Notes: generated from the sequence alone by a model not told the origin. Counted from the first letter of the stretch, positions 44,701-51,780 are shown. The stretch is DNA of 64,000 nucleotides from CAINVV01 sp031432175 (GCA_964358545.1 CAYHQN010000002.1:19873-83872); one strand, 5' to 3'. Translations and numbers: made by a program.

Positions 44701-45111
44701 TCCGAAAAGGTAATTGCCAATTTTGGATTATGTGGTGACTTGACACATCCGGAGCATATTTACAACGCTGCTCAAAATCTGTTTGATTATTTATCCGGGG
44801 CTTATGGTAAACCGGTACAAATTTACAAGGAGATTCCGCTTCAAATGGTTGAAGAAGGAATCGTCTACAATGGCAATGCTGATTTAGTTTGGGAAACTCA
44901 GGATGGATTAATCCTGGTAGATTACAAATCCTATTCCGGGAAAGTTGACAATATAATCAATCCGAAACATTCCAAATATGCGGGCATCTATTCCGGACAA
45001 CTTTCGACTTACATCAAGATGCTGGAAGCCGGGCATCCCGGCAGGAAAAAAGTGAAAGATGCACTTATTTATTATGTGGTGATGGGGGTTGTCGTTCGGT
45101 TTGATTTTTGA
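41776..45111 (+). CDS. UvrD/AddA-like helicase-nuclease
   Basis: A 1111-residue SF1 helicase fused to a nuclease. FINAGAGSGKTFFLSRKLSE (Walker A at residues 6-15), ILTTFTDIAAAELK, IVLVDEFQDCSPIQIEIF (DExx near 341), WVGDPKQAIYDFRGTDP, VMTYHKSKGLEWPVVIL and LLYVGMTRARDMM are the standard motifs. The C-terminal nuclease shows NADLVW (about 1033), LILVDYKSYSG (about 1049) and YSGQLSTYIKML (about 1073), so it looks active. With the upstream RecB-type gene it gives an AddAB-like two-nuclease complex. It converges with RloB 13 bases away. Confidence 0.93.
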   Translation: MKNIEFINAGAGSGKTFFLSRKLSEVVSSHPNNDQCSAEEIILTTFTDIAAAELKSKAHEVLLKAGNTKQANLLSSAAIGTVHSVALQLIQKYWYFLGEGVKLQVMPEKDKNFFLNQSLAFIPTADELNKLESLTQFFDFQKGIYEKDPDHWKNDLLDIIGKALNNRMESLAESRTSSLEEIDRLFPLNPDWTMAMDEVSVLLNSILRLLQASKPNATNSKRIDKAESLLNLNGNFGVSNLFSLQSLLSDLPGYIKNNFSIIDDILQKLSNVTSSPMFVQGIKEYVCLIFDLAIRSIERYRNYKQEHTLIDYNDMEVLFLKLLENPQAQNEIRNRYKIVLVDEFQDCSPIQIEIFCKLSELVKQSYWVGDPKQAIYDFRGTDPLLVEAIINKLNTQNADNLKIGERLSDSWRSRPQIVDLTNHIFSSTLADQVDPGTIELNAVRTSNEFPDDALHKPIKKWEIHDEKSNITSMVHHIASEIANLIHRNDVMVVDKTKSKLDKDPVLQEITKRPLKAGDITVLCRTNTRVSDLAASLKKFGLQVAAEQKSLTETAEMKLVLALLNYYLDKNDTLAKATIRFLSEAQMDTSGLIDERLNFLYGPDAAERPDNQEDGNTALWETYFQYLNFWSNENPILQKIEKIRGQSEHLSVGNLVNKLITVSAIGDIVILWDNPLQRMNNLQACRKMATDYENSCLVMNLASSLRGFIESVNYYGNQEISQGAAAGVDAVNVMTYHKSKGLEWPVVILTQLDYDHLSEQNQYAKGYFGVNLYGVGEIDLDNPHKGKRIILIPWPFGGLNSKAPAELKNKIQQEERFQKQEENTLRELKRLLYVGMTRARDMMIHISYNKQEFTWVNHLLGFQQNDSNKDLNFLGTTDEILVEEFNYEQNIDYPRPEIKPVSVLLKNGPVAQDNPKFRNPSKSVAVEGIQIEIVRNFNYRIQRNSGLDLEDNIVGDCLHNLFYSFIPGAREGFLTKSEKVIANFGLCGDLTHPEHIYNAAQNLFDYLSGAYGKPVQIYKEIPLQMVEEGIVYNGNADLVWETQDGLILVDYKSYSGKVDNIINPKHSKYAGIYSGQLSTYIKMLEAGHPGRKKVKDALIYYVVMGVVVRFDF

Positions 45112-45124
45112 GGAGAGTACAATT

Positions 45125-45814
45125 CTATTTTTTTAGACATTTATTCAGCTCTTCAACTAATAGAAAAACTGTTGTGCATGGATTTTGATCATGGTAATTT
45201 AGATGTTGTTGCTCATCATATAAGCGTTTTGCATTTTGAATTGCATCCTTTTGAGCCGGTAGGAATATATGGTACAGACTTTTCGAAAACTCTTTCGTCT
45301 TACCCTCGTCCTCGTAGTTGCAATTTAATTCTGATGACAATGTTTCGTAGTATTCCCTTCGTGTTAGGGCTGTATTGTGATAACGACTATGCAACAAAAA
45401 CCACAATTCAAAGCTATCATTCGAGTAAGCTACTTGTAATCCTTTTCTATGGGCCAAATCGACAGCTTGATTAAAGTCAAACTCTTCATTTTCTTCATTC
45501 CTGACGTCATAATCAAAAACCACCCAGAGCTGCCTGTCAGCATCATAGTTTTTCTGCCGCTTCAATAATTGATCTCGATTCAACAGTTCAATTGTTTTCT
45601 CAACAAGTGCTGTTTTACTACGGCCTAATCCAATTGCCACCACTCTGGTTTCAGTGTTAATCGGAAAACTTTTAAAGTATTCAGGTTCTGTATTCTCCCC
45701 TTCACAATATATTCTGAAAAGGTTTCTGATTCCTAAATTTTTCAATTCCCGACCCTGTGGCATTTGGCGTATTGCCCAAGATTTTTGTCTGTCTGTTATC
45801 TTTATATAGGTCAT
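45125..45814 (-). CDS. RloB family protein (AbiLii-like)
   Basis: A 229-residue protein with the RloB pattern: IRNLFRIYCEGENTEPEYFKSF, LWVVFDYDVRNEENEEFDF, VAYSNDSFELWFLLHSRYH. The acidic residues E-G-x-x-T-E and D-x-D resemble a TOPRIM-like metal site, as proposed for this family. It starts at the base where the AAA ATPase gene ends (TAATG), so the two are translationally coupled. The pair corresponds to the abortive infection system AbiL (RloA+RloB). Confidence 0.9.
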   Translation of the reverse strand: MTYIKITDRQKSWAIRQMPQGRELKNLGIRNLFRIYCEGENTEPEYFKSFPINTETRVVAIGLGRSKTALVEKTIELLNRDQLLKRQKNYDADRQLWVVFDYDVRNEENEEFDFNQAVDLAHRKGLQVAYSNDSFELWFLLHSRYHNTALTRREYYETLSSELNCNYEDEGKTKEFSKSLYHIFLPAQKDAIQNAKRLYDEQQHLNYHDQNPCTTVFLLVEELNKCLKK

Positions 45815-47082
45815 TATCCAAACAGTTTTTCAAAATTACCTAGAAACGGAATCGCACCGTATTTCCCGTTGATGTAATCTTTTTCGTAAGATGCATCGTT
45901 TCGTACTCCTTTAAAATCTGCTAAAGAATAAACCACAGTCTGCGAAAGTTTGTTTTTCTCAGTAAAATAGATTTGATCTCTCCTCAAAACAGAATTGTCA
46001 AGCAAGTTGGTATCATGTGTAACAAAAATTAACTGCGCACCATTTTTATTGATTTGCTGAGAGTTAAATAATTCAACTATTTTTTTGGTCAGCAAAGGAT
46101 GCAAACGAGCATCAAATTCGTCAATAAATAACGCTCCGCCATCCATCAATGCGTCTAAAACAGCACCACTATAATTGAAGAACTTCAGGGTCCCATCGGA
46201 TTCCTGGCCTTCCATCAACAATTCCCTTTCGCCAATCACTTCGCCATTCTCATCAAAAACAGGTCGTTTTGACATCAAAAACTCCCAAGTTTCATCCGCC
46301 ACTTTTTTTCGTAGTTCTGCAAAAGAGTCATCTGGTATATCAGCAGCAGTAATCCTTTTGCTATTAATATCCTGAATACCAAAATCGGCCACATTTAGAA
46401 GTGAAATAATCTGTTGCTTAATGACGGTATCCTTCATTAAAGTCAAGGTCGATTTATGGAAGGCAGTATCATTGACACCTGCACTGATGCTAATTCTAAA
46501 TCTGAAAAAATCAAGAATTTGTTTCGAAATCTTACCATTAAAAGCTTTACAAACATTCAAAAACAAGTTATTGAAGCTTGTTTTATCAATTAGTCCTTTC
46601 CCTTCTTCAAACTTATCTTCATTAATTTGAATTTTCGATCCCTCACGAGTAAAGTAATAAACTTCCTTCTTCCCCGGAGAACCAAATAACCACTCGCTAA
46701 TTACGGTATTCTGGCGAACTTCAAAGCCATATCGGTATTTTACCCGATCGCATATAAAAATCAGTTGGAAAAAAGTAGGCTCTAAAAAACTGGTTTTGTT
46801 AAACGCAAAAGGTTCAACAATGCGATTGCCCACTTCATCATCCTGAAATGATTTATCGATGAAAATAAACATCGTAATTAAAGCTTTAATCAGGTTGCTT
46901 TTACCACTACCATTGGCACCATAAATGGCAACCGATTTAAGCAGGGATAGTTTATCTGATACAGGAATCAAATTATTGGTATCCAATTCCACATTTTTCG
47001 ATTTAATTGGTGCGGCAATCAAACTTAAAGTCTGAAGCTCCTTAATCGAACGGTAATTTTTAACACTAAATTCGATAATCAT
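45814..47082 (-). CDS. RloA-type AAA ATPase (AbiLi-like)
   Basis: SMC/RecF-like ATPase of 422 residues: MIIEFSVKNYRSIKELQTLS at the N-terminus, Walker A VAIYGANGSGKSNLIKAL (about residues 52-68), and Walker B GGALFIDEFDARLHPLLTKK followed by QLIFVTHDTNLLD. Such proteins (COG1106) sense phage or DNA ends and drive the partner effector. The first gene of the operon with rloB; a 25-bp palindrome lies directly before its ATG. Assigned to the AbiL type by pairing with RloB. Confidence 0.92.
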   Translation of the reverse strand: MIIEFSVKNYRSIKELQTLSLIAAPIKSKNVELDTNNLIPVSDKLSLLKSVAIYGANGSGKSNLIKALITMFIFIDKSFQDDEVGNRIVEPFAFNKTSFLEPTFFQLIFICDRVKYRYGFEVRQNTVISEWLFGSPGKKEVYYFTREGSKIQINEDKFEEGKGLIDKTSFNNLFLNVCKAFNGKISKQILDFFRFRISISAGVNDTAFHKSTLTLMKDTVIKQQIISLLNVADFGIQDINSKRITAADIPDDSFAELRKKVADETWEFLMSKRPVFDENGEVIGERELLMEGQESDGTLKFFNYSGAVLDALMDGGALFIDEFDARLHPLLTKKIVELFNSQQINKNGAQLIFVTHDTNLLDNSVLRRDQIYFTEKNKLSQTVVYSLADFKGVRNDASYEKDYINGKYGAIPFLGNFEKLFG

Positions 47083-47088
47083 ATTTTA

Positions 47089-47113
47089 ATATTTGTGATA
47101 TTTTCACAAATAT
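47089..47113. promoter_or_regulatory. operator-like palindrome before rloA
   Basis: Perfect 10-bp arms ATATTTGTGA and TCACAAATAT around TATTT, 6 bases upstream of the rloA ATG. A further half-site ATATCACAAATTT is present near 47153. Position over the start suggests repression of the AbiL pair. Confidence 0.6.
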
Positions 47114-47287
47114 ACATTTATTATTATACGAATCACCTAAAAAAGATTAAATATCACAAATTTTTGCGCTAGTGTCCGGTTATAAGTTGAACACGCCGGA
47201 ATAAAAAACCGCCATCCGCCGTGACAATTGAGTCATTAATGCTCAACGCTCCATTTTCAGTTCTCAGTTCTCAACGCTCAACTTTCC

Positions 47288-48433
47288 TTAATCCATTCTA
47301 GCCTTGTAATCCCCATACCCGAACTCCCGGAGCAGCGTAAATCCTTTCTCTTCATTCCAAATCCCGATGGCAGGATGAGCCACCCCGTTGAACATGGTGG
47401 TTTTGACGATGGTATAATGGATCATATCTTCGAAGACAATTTTATCACCCGGTTCCAACGGATAATCAAATGACCAGTATCCCATGTAATCTCCTGCCAG
47501 ACAAGAATTTCCACCCATGCGGTAGTTGTAATTACCCGGAATGGCTTCCTGGTAAGCCCCCCTGATTTTTGGTTGGTACGGCATCTCCAGACAATCGGGC
47601 ATATGAGCCGTAAAAGAGACATTCAGGATAGCCGTTTTGATCCCTTTGTTTTCGACCACATCCACTACAGAAGCCAGTAAAAATCCCGTTTCCCAGGCAA
47701 AAGCACTGCCTGGTTCAAGGATGACCGACAGATTTGGCCACCTGGATTTAAATGATTGAAGTACCCTGACAAGATGGTTCGCATCATAGTCTTTTCGGGT
47801 CATCAGATGGCCTCCGCCAAAATTGACCCATTTCAATTGACCCAGAAATTTCCCGAAATGCAATTCAAAAGCCTCCAGGGTCTTCTCCAGGCCGTAGGAA
47901 GTTGACTCGCACAAGGTGTGAAAATGAAATCCTTCAACACCTGCCGGGAAGCTGTTGCCAAGCTGGTCGGCAGTGATCCCAAGTCTGGCGCCCGGGGCAC
48001 AGGGATTGTACAACTCTGTTGCCACTTCCGAAAATTCAGGGTTGACCCTTAAACCTACCGTGATGGCCCTTTGATAAGTCTTTACATGATCGATAAAATG
48101 AGCCAGCTGGGTCAATGAATTGAAGGTAATGTGAGAAGAGCAATCAAGCACCGTTTGAAAATCTGCATCCGTAAAGGCCGGGGAATAGGTATGCGCCAGG
48201 CAGTTCATCTCTTCGAAGGCCAGTCTTGCTTCGTTGGCCCCGCTGGCCGTTGCCCCCGATATGTATTCACGTACAATGGGAAAGACTTTCCACAGCGAGA
48301 AACCCTTGAAAGCAAGGATAATCTCCACTCCCGCCTCCTGGCTGACACTCCGGATCTTCTCCAGATTTTTACGCAGCAGGCTCTCCTCAATGACGTAACA
48401 AGGGTTGGGTATTTTTGAAAAATCGATGGACAT
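47288..48433 (-). CDS. nspC: carboxynorspermidine decarboxylase
   Basis: PLP-dependent fold-III decarboxylase of 381 residues in the norspermidine/spermidine route (carboxy(nor)spermidine to (nor)spermidine). NPCYVIEESLLRKNL at the N-terminus, PLP-lysine in ILAFKGFSLWKVFP (Lys43), SGATASGANEARL, FHFHTLCESTSY, NFGGGHLMTRKDYD and LEPGSAFAWETG, and the substrate Cys region GGNSCLAGDYMG. All are normal. The matching dehydrogenase is not in the window. The 8-nt tandem repeat lies 8-47 bases before the ATG. Confidence 0.95.
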   Translation of the reverse strand: MSIDFSKIPNPCYVIEESLLRKNLEKIRSVSQEAGVEIILAFKGFSLWKVFPIVREYISGATASGANEARLAFEEMNCLAHTYSPAFTDADFQTVLDCSSHITFNSLTQLAHFIDHVKTYQRAITVGLRVNPEFSEVATELYNPCAPGARLGITADQLGNSFPAGVEGFHFHTLCESTSYGLEKTLEAFELHFGKFLGQLKWVNFGGGHLMTRKDYDANHLVRVLQSFKSRWPNLSVILEPGSAFAWETGFLLASVVDVVENKGIKTAILNVSFTAHMPDCLEMPYQPKIRGAYQEAIPGNYNYRMGGNSCLAGDYMGYWSFDYPLEPGDKIVFEDMIHYTIVKTTMFNGVAHPAIGIWNEEKGFTLLREFGYGDYKARMD

Positions 48434-48440
48434 GTTAATT

Positions 48441-48480
48441 TGAAAATGTGAAAATGTGAAAATGTGAAAATGTGAAAATT
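48441..48480. repeat. 8-nt tandem repeat before nspC
   Basis: Five units of TGAAAATG (the last ending T), directly upstream of the nspC start codon. Copy-number change by slippage would alter the distance between promoter and start. Confidence 0.85.
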
Positions 48481-48825
48481 AAAAATTGTTGGCCTTGATT
48501 AATAAATTTTCCGAAAAATTCGTTTTTGTCGTGTAAAATACTTATATTTAAGGTAGTATAACCGAGATCCTTATTTTCAATTCTTACCGGCAAAGATAAA
48601 ATTAATTAGGCAATCTCTTTCAGTTGGCCGGACTGGGATCTTTGCTGCAAATTGGACGCATTTAATTCAGTTCTTCAAAATATTTCAGTTCTTTCCCAAA
48701 ATAAATCCTTCCCTACTTTTTTATGAGAGTGAACGACCGTAAATTTATATAGAGTTCGTGCACAAAACTTAGGCAGATCCGAAAAGCCTGAAAAAGAGTA
48801 GGATTTTATTCAATACATTACGATC
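48481..48825. other. gene-free stretch before the peptide genes
   Basis: A+T-rich, with no gene seen. TTATATTTAAGG near 48542 and TAAATTTATATAG near 48743 are weak promoter-like words; the second is about 75 bases ahead of the first peptide gene. Confidence 0.4.
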
Positions 48826-48978
48826 ATGAAAGAGTTAGAAAAAAGTGAATTAATGAAGGTGGATGGCGGAGTATTGCCATGGTTGATAGCCGTAGGAATT
48901 GCAGCAATAGGCCAGGTGATTTCAGATTGGGACAATTTTGAAAGAGGACTTTTAGGAAAACCATACAAAGCAAAATGA
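48826..48978 (+). CDS. double-glycine leader peptide 1 (bacteriocin-like, 50 aa)
   Basis: Short gene encoding MKELEKSELMKVDGG followed by a 35-residue core beginning VLPWLIAVGIAAIGQVI and ending GLLGKPYKAK. The leader has the features of GG leaders cut by C39 peptidase-ABC transporters: charged start, E-L-x-x-V, and GG at -1/-2. The core has a hydrophobic helix with small residues followed by an amphipathic basic tail, typical of unmodified class II bacteriocins. One base separates it from the next, similar gene. No transporter or immunity gene is recognised nearby; a signalling role is also possible. Confidence 0.72.
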   Translation: MKELEKSELMKVDGGVLPWLIAVGIAAIGQVISDWDNFERGLLGKPYKAK

Positions 48979-48979
48979 A

Positions 48980-49150
48980 ATGAAAGAGTTAAAATTTGAA
49001 GAATTAAAAAATATTGAAGGCGGTGCATCTTTTGCATACCGCATTGGTCAACTACTTAGAGGAGTTTTCATGTCCGCAGGAAACACTGGAGGTTATTGTA
49101 ATTTTATTATGGGCTGTGTAATTAATGAAGAAGCTGCTAACAATAAATAA
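48980..49150 (+). CDS. double-glycine leader peptide 2 (bacteriocin-like, 56 aa)
   Basis: Encodes MKELKFEELKNIEGG and a 41-residue core with ASFAYRIGQLLRGVFMSAGN and two cysteines in GGYCNFIMGCVIN. The leader closely resembles that of the preceding gene (MKEL..., E-L-x-x-[IV]-x-GG), showing a shared export route, while the cores differ. The two Cys could form a disulfide. Together with the first gene this looks like a two-peptide bacteriocin; the strict class IIa YGNGV box is absent. Too short to be found by usual gene calling. Confidence 0.72.
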   Translation: MKELKFEELKNIEGGASFAYRIGQLLRGVFMSAGNTGGYCNFIMGCVINEEAANNK

Positions 49151-49218
49151 CAATGTATTTAAGAATGAGGTTAGTACTACTAACCTCGTTCTTAGAATTT
49201 TAATTTAAAAAAACTGAT

Positions 49219-49344
49219 ATGCAAGAAAAATCCAAAAAAGAATTAATCCGAATGATTTCATTTTTAGTTGTGTTGGTCATTTCTGTATTAATTTTTTCTA
49301 ATTGGAATACTATTGAAAAATTTGTCTTCCAATTATTTAAGTAA
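49219..49344 (+). CDS. small single-pass membrane peptide (41 aa)
   Basis: Encodes MQEKSKKELIRM then one membrane helix (ISFLVVLVISVLIFS) and a short end WNTIEKFVFQLFK. It follows the two leader peptides by 68 bases in the same direction. Size and topology fit an immunity peptide or export accessory of a bacteriocin cluster, but this is guesswork from position. No family recognised. Confidence 0.5.
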   Translation: MQEKSKKELIRMISFLVVLVISVLIFSNWNTIEKFVFQLFK

Positions 49345-49395
49345 AATATTTTCTATTGGTTATCAATAGTTTATAATATTTCATTTCTGATTTTA

Positions 49396-49482
49396 AACCA
49401 CGCAGTGGTTGAATATGAATAGCCGCCGGTGAAACCGGTGGAATAGGAATCAATGCACCCCACATCAACCACAAAGTGGTTG
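49396..49482 (+). repeat. REP-like hairpins left of the transposase
   Basis: Three hairpins with 3-nt loops: AACCAC-GCA-GTGGTT (49396-49410), CCGCCGGT-GAA-ACCGGTGG (49423-49441) and CAACCAC-AAA-GTGGTTG (49466-49482), separated by GAATATGAATAG-type linkers. They are mirrored to the right of the transposase. Confidence 0.8.
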
Positions 49483-49498
49483 AATTTCAATCAATAAC

Positions 49499-49945
49499 AT
49501 GAGCACATATACCCAGTTAATATACCATTTCGTTTATAGCACAAAAAATAGGGACAATACCCTTCAGGCTGACCACAGAACTGATTTATACAAATATATC
49601 TGGGGATTATTGAACAACAAAAATTGCCATTTATACAGAATCGGTGGAGTATCGGATCATATCCATATTCTCACCCATGTTCATCCAACCATCGCACCCG
49701 CGACGCTAATAAAAGACATAAAATTAGCGGGTTCCGAATTTATCAAAACAAATCAATTATTCCCGAATTTCACTGGGTGGCAAGGTGGATATGGGGGATT
49801 TTCCTGCTCCTTCCAGGATAGGGATAGATTAATAGAATACATCAAAAATCAAGAGCAACATCATACGAAGAAAACATTCAAAGAAGAGCTGATTGACTTA
49901 TTGAATGAACATGGAATAGCATTTGATGAGAAATACCTGCTTTGA
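49499..49945 (+). CDS. REP-associated tyrosine (IS200-like, Y1 HUH) transposase
   Basis: Single-strand transposase of 148 residues. HUH motif HIH (His54, His56) in GGVSDHIHILTHVHP and the nucleophile Tyr114 in LIEYIKNQEQHH, all intact, as in IS200/IS605 TnpA. It is enclosed by mirrored short palindromes (CCACCGGT hairpins and CAACCAC hairpins on both sides), the layout of RAYT/REP systems more than of a plain IS200. No tnpB is present. It lies just after the bacteriocin-like genes and may mark a recent insertion. Confidence 0.92.
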   Translation: MSTYTQLIYHFVYSTKNRDNTLQADHRTDLYKYIWGLLNNKNCHLYRIGGVSDHIHILTHVHPTIAPATLIKDIKLAGSEFIKTNQLFPNFTGWQGGYGGFSCSFQDRDRLIEYIKNQEQHHTKKTFKEELIDLLNEHGIAFDEKYLL

Positions 49946-49949
49946 AATT

Positions 49950-50036
49950 CAACCACGTTGTGGTTGTGCTAAGCTCTGAATTTCAAAAATCCACCGGTTT
50001 CACCGGTGGCTATTCATATTGAATCCTTTCAGGATT
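49950..50036 (-). repeat. REP-like hairpins right of the transposase
   Basis: CAACCAC-GTT-GTGGTTG (49950-49966), CCACCGGT-TTC-ACCGGTGG (49991-50009) and AATCCT-TTC-AGGATT (50022-50036). CCACCGGT...GGCTATTCATATTGA is the complement of the left-side block, so the two sides are inverted copies. Confidence 0.8.
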
Positions 50037-50127
50037 ATTAGGTAAATCACTATTATGCTGTGAATGTGATAATTGAATACATTTTGCAAGTACCATTTGA
50101 CGTATCGCAGTGGGTTTAAATTCTCTC

Positions 50128-50233
50128 AGTCCCCCTTTCGACCCTTCGGCTTCGCCCAGCGACCGCAACCCTTCAAACATTTCAAACTTTCCAAACTTTC
50201 CAAACCCTTCAAACCATTCAAACCATTTCCTGC
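50128..50233. repeat. low-complexity intergenic repeat
   Basis: A CCCTTCGGCTTCGCCCAGCG element (about 50141-50160) followed by many CTTCAAAC/CTTTCCAAAC words. The open frame across it translates repeats and is not a gene. Confidence 0.6.
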
Positions 50234-50524
50234 CTACTTGAGCACAATCTCCTTCACAATCACCCTCCCTGCATGATCGTTCACGGCGCGGATAATGTCG
50301 TTGCGCATCATAAACAGTTCGTTGCGAACAATGGAGGAGCTGAGGTTCACGTACAGGGTCTCGTTTTTGATGAAGATGGAGGTAGTAGCACGGGCAATGG
50401 GCTTGCCGATGATAAACTCCCAGGAGCTCACGGCATCAACCTCGGCAAGCTTCCGGTCAAACTTGGACTCCTTCAGGAAGCTCTTGATGGCGCTACCAAT
50501 TGAATGAATCTCACTTCTTCTCAT
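50234..50524 (-). CDS. DUF721 (DciA-like) protein
   Basis: A 96-residue protein starting MRRSEIHSIGSAIKSFL with the DUF721 core WEFIIGKPIARATTSIFIKN, ETLYVNLSSSIVRNEL and the end GRVIVKEIVL. DciA proteins load the replicative helicase DnaB in bacteria without DnaC; the Bacteroidota short form next to recF is usual. Its start overlaps the recF stop by 4 bases, so the two are coupled. Confidence 0.9.
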   Translation of the reverse strand: MRRSEIHSIGSAIKSFLKESKFDRKLAEVDAVSSWEFIIGKPIARATTSIFIKNETLYVNLSSSIVRNELFMMRNDIIRAVNDHAGRVIVKEIVLK

Positions 50525-51639
50525 CCCTTTTCACTGATTAGGTTAATTGTTCCCTTATCCACCACGAAGATCCTGAAATCATCACCTCCGGCTTCCCTAA
50601 GAATCCCGTCCAGATGTTCCCGATTGGTGTCTGTGATGAAGATCTGACCGAAATGATCATCTGCAACCAATTTTACGATCTCCTCTACCCTTCCGCTGTC
50701 GAGCTTGTCGAAAATATCGTCCAGTAGCAGGATGGGTTTGATGCTGTTGAGCGACCTGATGAAATCGAACTGCGCAAATTTGAGGGCGATGAGATAGGTC
50801 TTGTTTTGTCCCTGTGAACCCAGTCGTTTGATGGGATAGCCATCCAACTTTAATTCGAGGTCATCTTTGTGAATGCCGGCCGTCGTAAACTGAACCATCC
50901 TGTCTTTGGCAAAAGAGTCTTTCAACAACACTTCAAACTCCTGATCATTGAGCTGCGATCCATACTCCAACGAAACGGTTTCATTTCCACCCGAAATCAG
51001 GGTGTAATACTTTTGAAATACCGGAAGTAACTCCTCCAGAAACTGTCCTCTTTTGATATGGATCTTCTTGCCCAACAGCAAAAGCTGTTCATCCCAAATG
51101 GAGAAGATATCCGGGTCAATCGCCGACTGACCTGCATAATTTTTAAGGAGTATGTTCCTTTGCTGCAGCACACGGTTGTATTTGACAAGCCAATCCAGAT
51201 AGATCCGGTCGTATTGCGAAATAACACTGTCCATGAACCGTCGCCGCTCCTCACTCCCACCCTGAATCAGCACCGAATCGGCCGGAGATATCATCACCAA
51301 TGGCAATAATCCGATGTGGTCGGAAAAACGTTCGTACTCCTTCTTGTTGCGGCGAATTTTCTTCTTTTGTCCGTTTTTGAAGCCACAATGGATCTCCTCT
51401 TTTGCGCTGTTGAGCTCATATTTTCCCTGAAGGGCGAAAAAATCTTCCGAATGCCTGATATTTTGACCATCCGGATTATTGAAATAGCTTTTGCAGAACG
51501 ACAAATAGTAGATGGCATCGAGCAGATTGGTTTTGCCAACGCCATTGTTCCCGATGAAACAGTTCACTTTTCTGGAGAAAGTCAGGGTTGCCTCTCCAAA
51601 ATTTTTATAGTTCATTACCGAAAGCTCCCTGATAAACAT
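50521..51639 (-). CDS. recF: DNA replication and repair protein RecF
   Basis: SMC-like ATPase of 372 residues working with RecO and RecR at gaps. MNYKNFGEATLTFSRKVNCF, Walker A CFIGNNGVGKTNLLDAIYYL, MISPADSVLIQGGSEERRRF, GIHKDDLELKLDG, SQGQNKTYLIALKFAQ (signature), and PILLLDDIFDKLDSGRVEEI (Walker B). All are present and the length is normal. Four-base overlap with the DciA-like gene. Confidence 0.97.
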   Translation of the reverse strand: MFIRELSVMNYKNFGEATLTFSRKVNCFIGNNGVGKTNLLDAIYYLSFCKSYFNNPDGQNIRHSEDFFALQGKYELNSAKEEIHCGFKNGQKKKIRRNKKEYERFSDHIGLLPLVMISPADSVLIQGGSEERRRFMDSVISQYDRIYLDWLVKYNRVLQQRNILLKNYAGQSAIDPDIFSIWDEQLLLLGKKIHIKRGQFLEELLPVFQKYYTLISGGNETVSLEYGSQLNDQEFEVLLKDSFAKDRMVQFTTAGIHKDDLELKLDGYPIKRLGSQGQNKTYLIALKFAQFDFIRSLNSIKPILLLDDIFDKLDSGRVEEIVKLVADDHFGQIFITDTNREHLDGILREAGGDDFRIFVVDKGTINLISEKG

Positions 51640-51780
51640 GGTGGCAGATTTTTGAATTACAAATCTAAACTTTTTAGATAAGCTTTAAGGCGAACCCAAC
51701 AGCTAGTTACCAACAAAAAACAGAAGATCCTCTTTAAAATCTGTTGAAAACCACAAATTCACACCTTATATTTTTCAAAT

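Noticed and set aside
39065..45111. Housekeeping AddAB only
   Set aside because: Considered as the simple explanation. Not dismissed fully, but the placement inside a defence island and divergent pairing with the SNF2/sacsin genes made a defence role worth reporting.
47165..47215. IS end (AGTGTCCGGTTATAAGTTG)
   Set aside because: The word resembles the ends of some insertion sequences, but no partner end, duplication or transposase was found, so it is not listed as a feature.
48441..48480. CRISPR-like repeat
   Set aside because: Units are 8 nt with no spacers; it is a simple tandem repeat.
50073..50276. 67-aa frame rich in Lys-Pro-Phe
   Set aside because: Pure translation of CTTCAAAC and CCCTTCGGCTTCG repeats.
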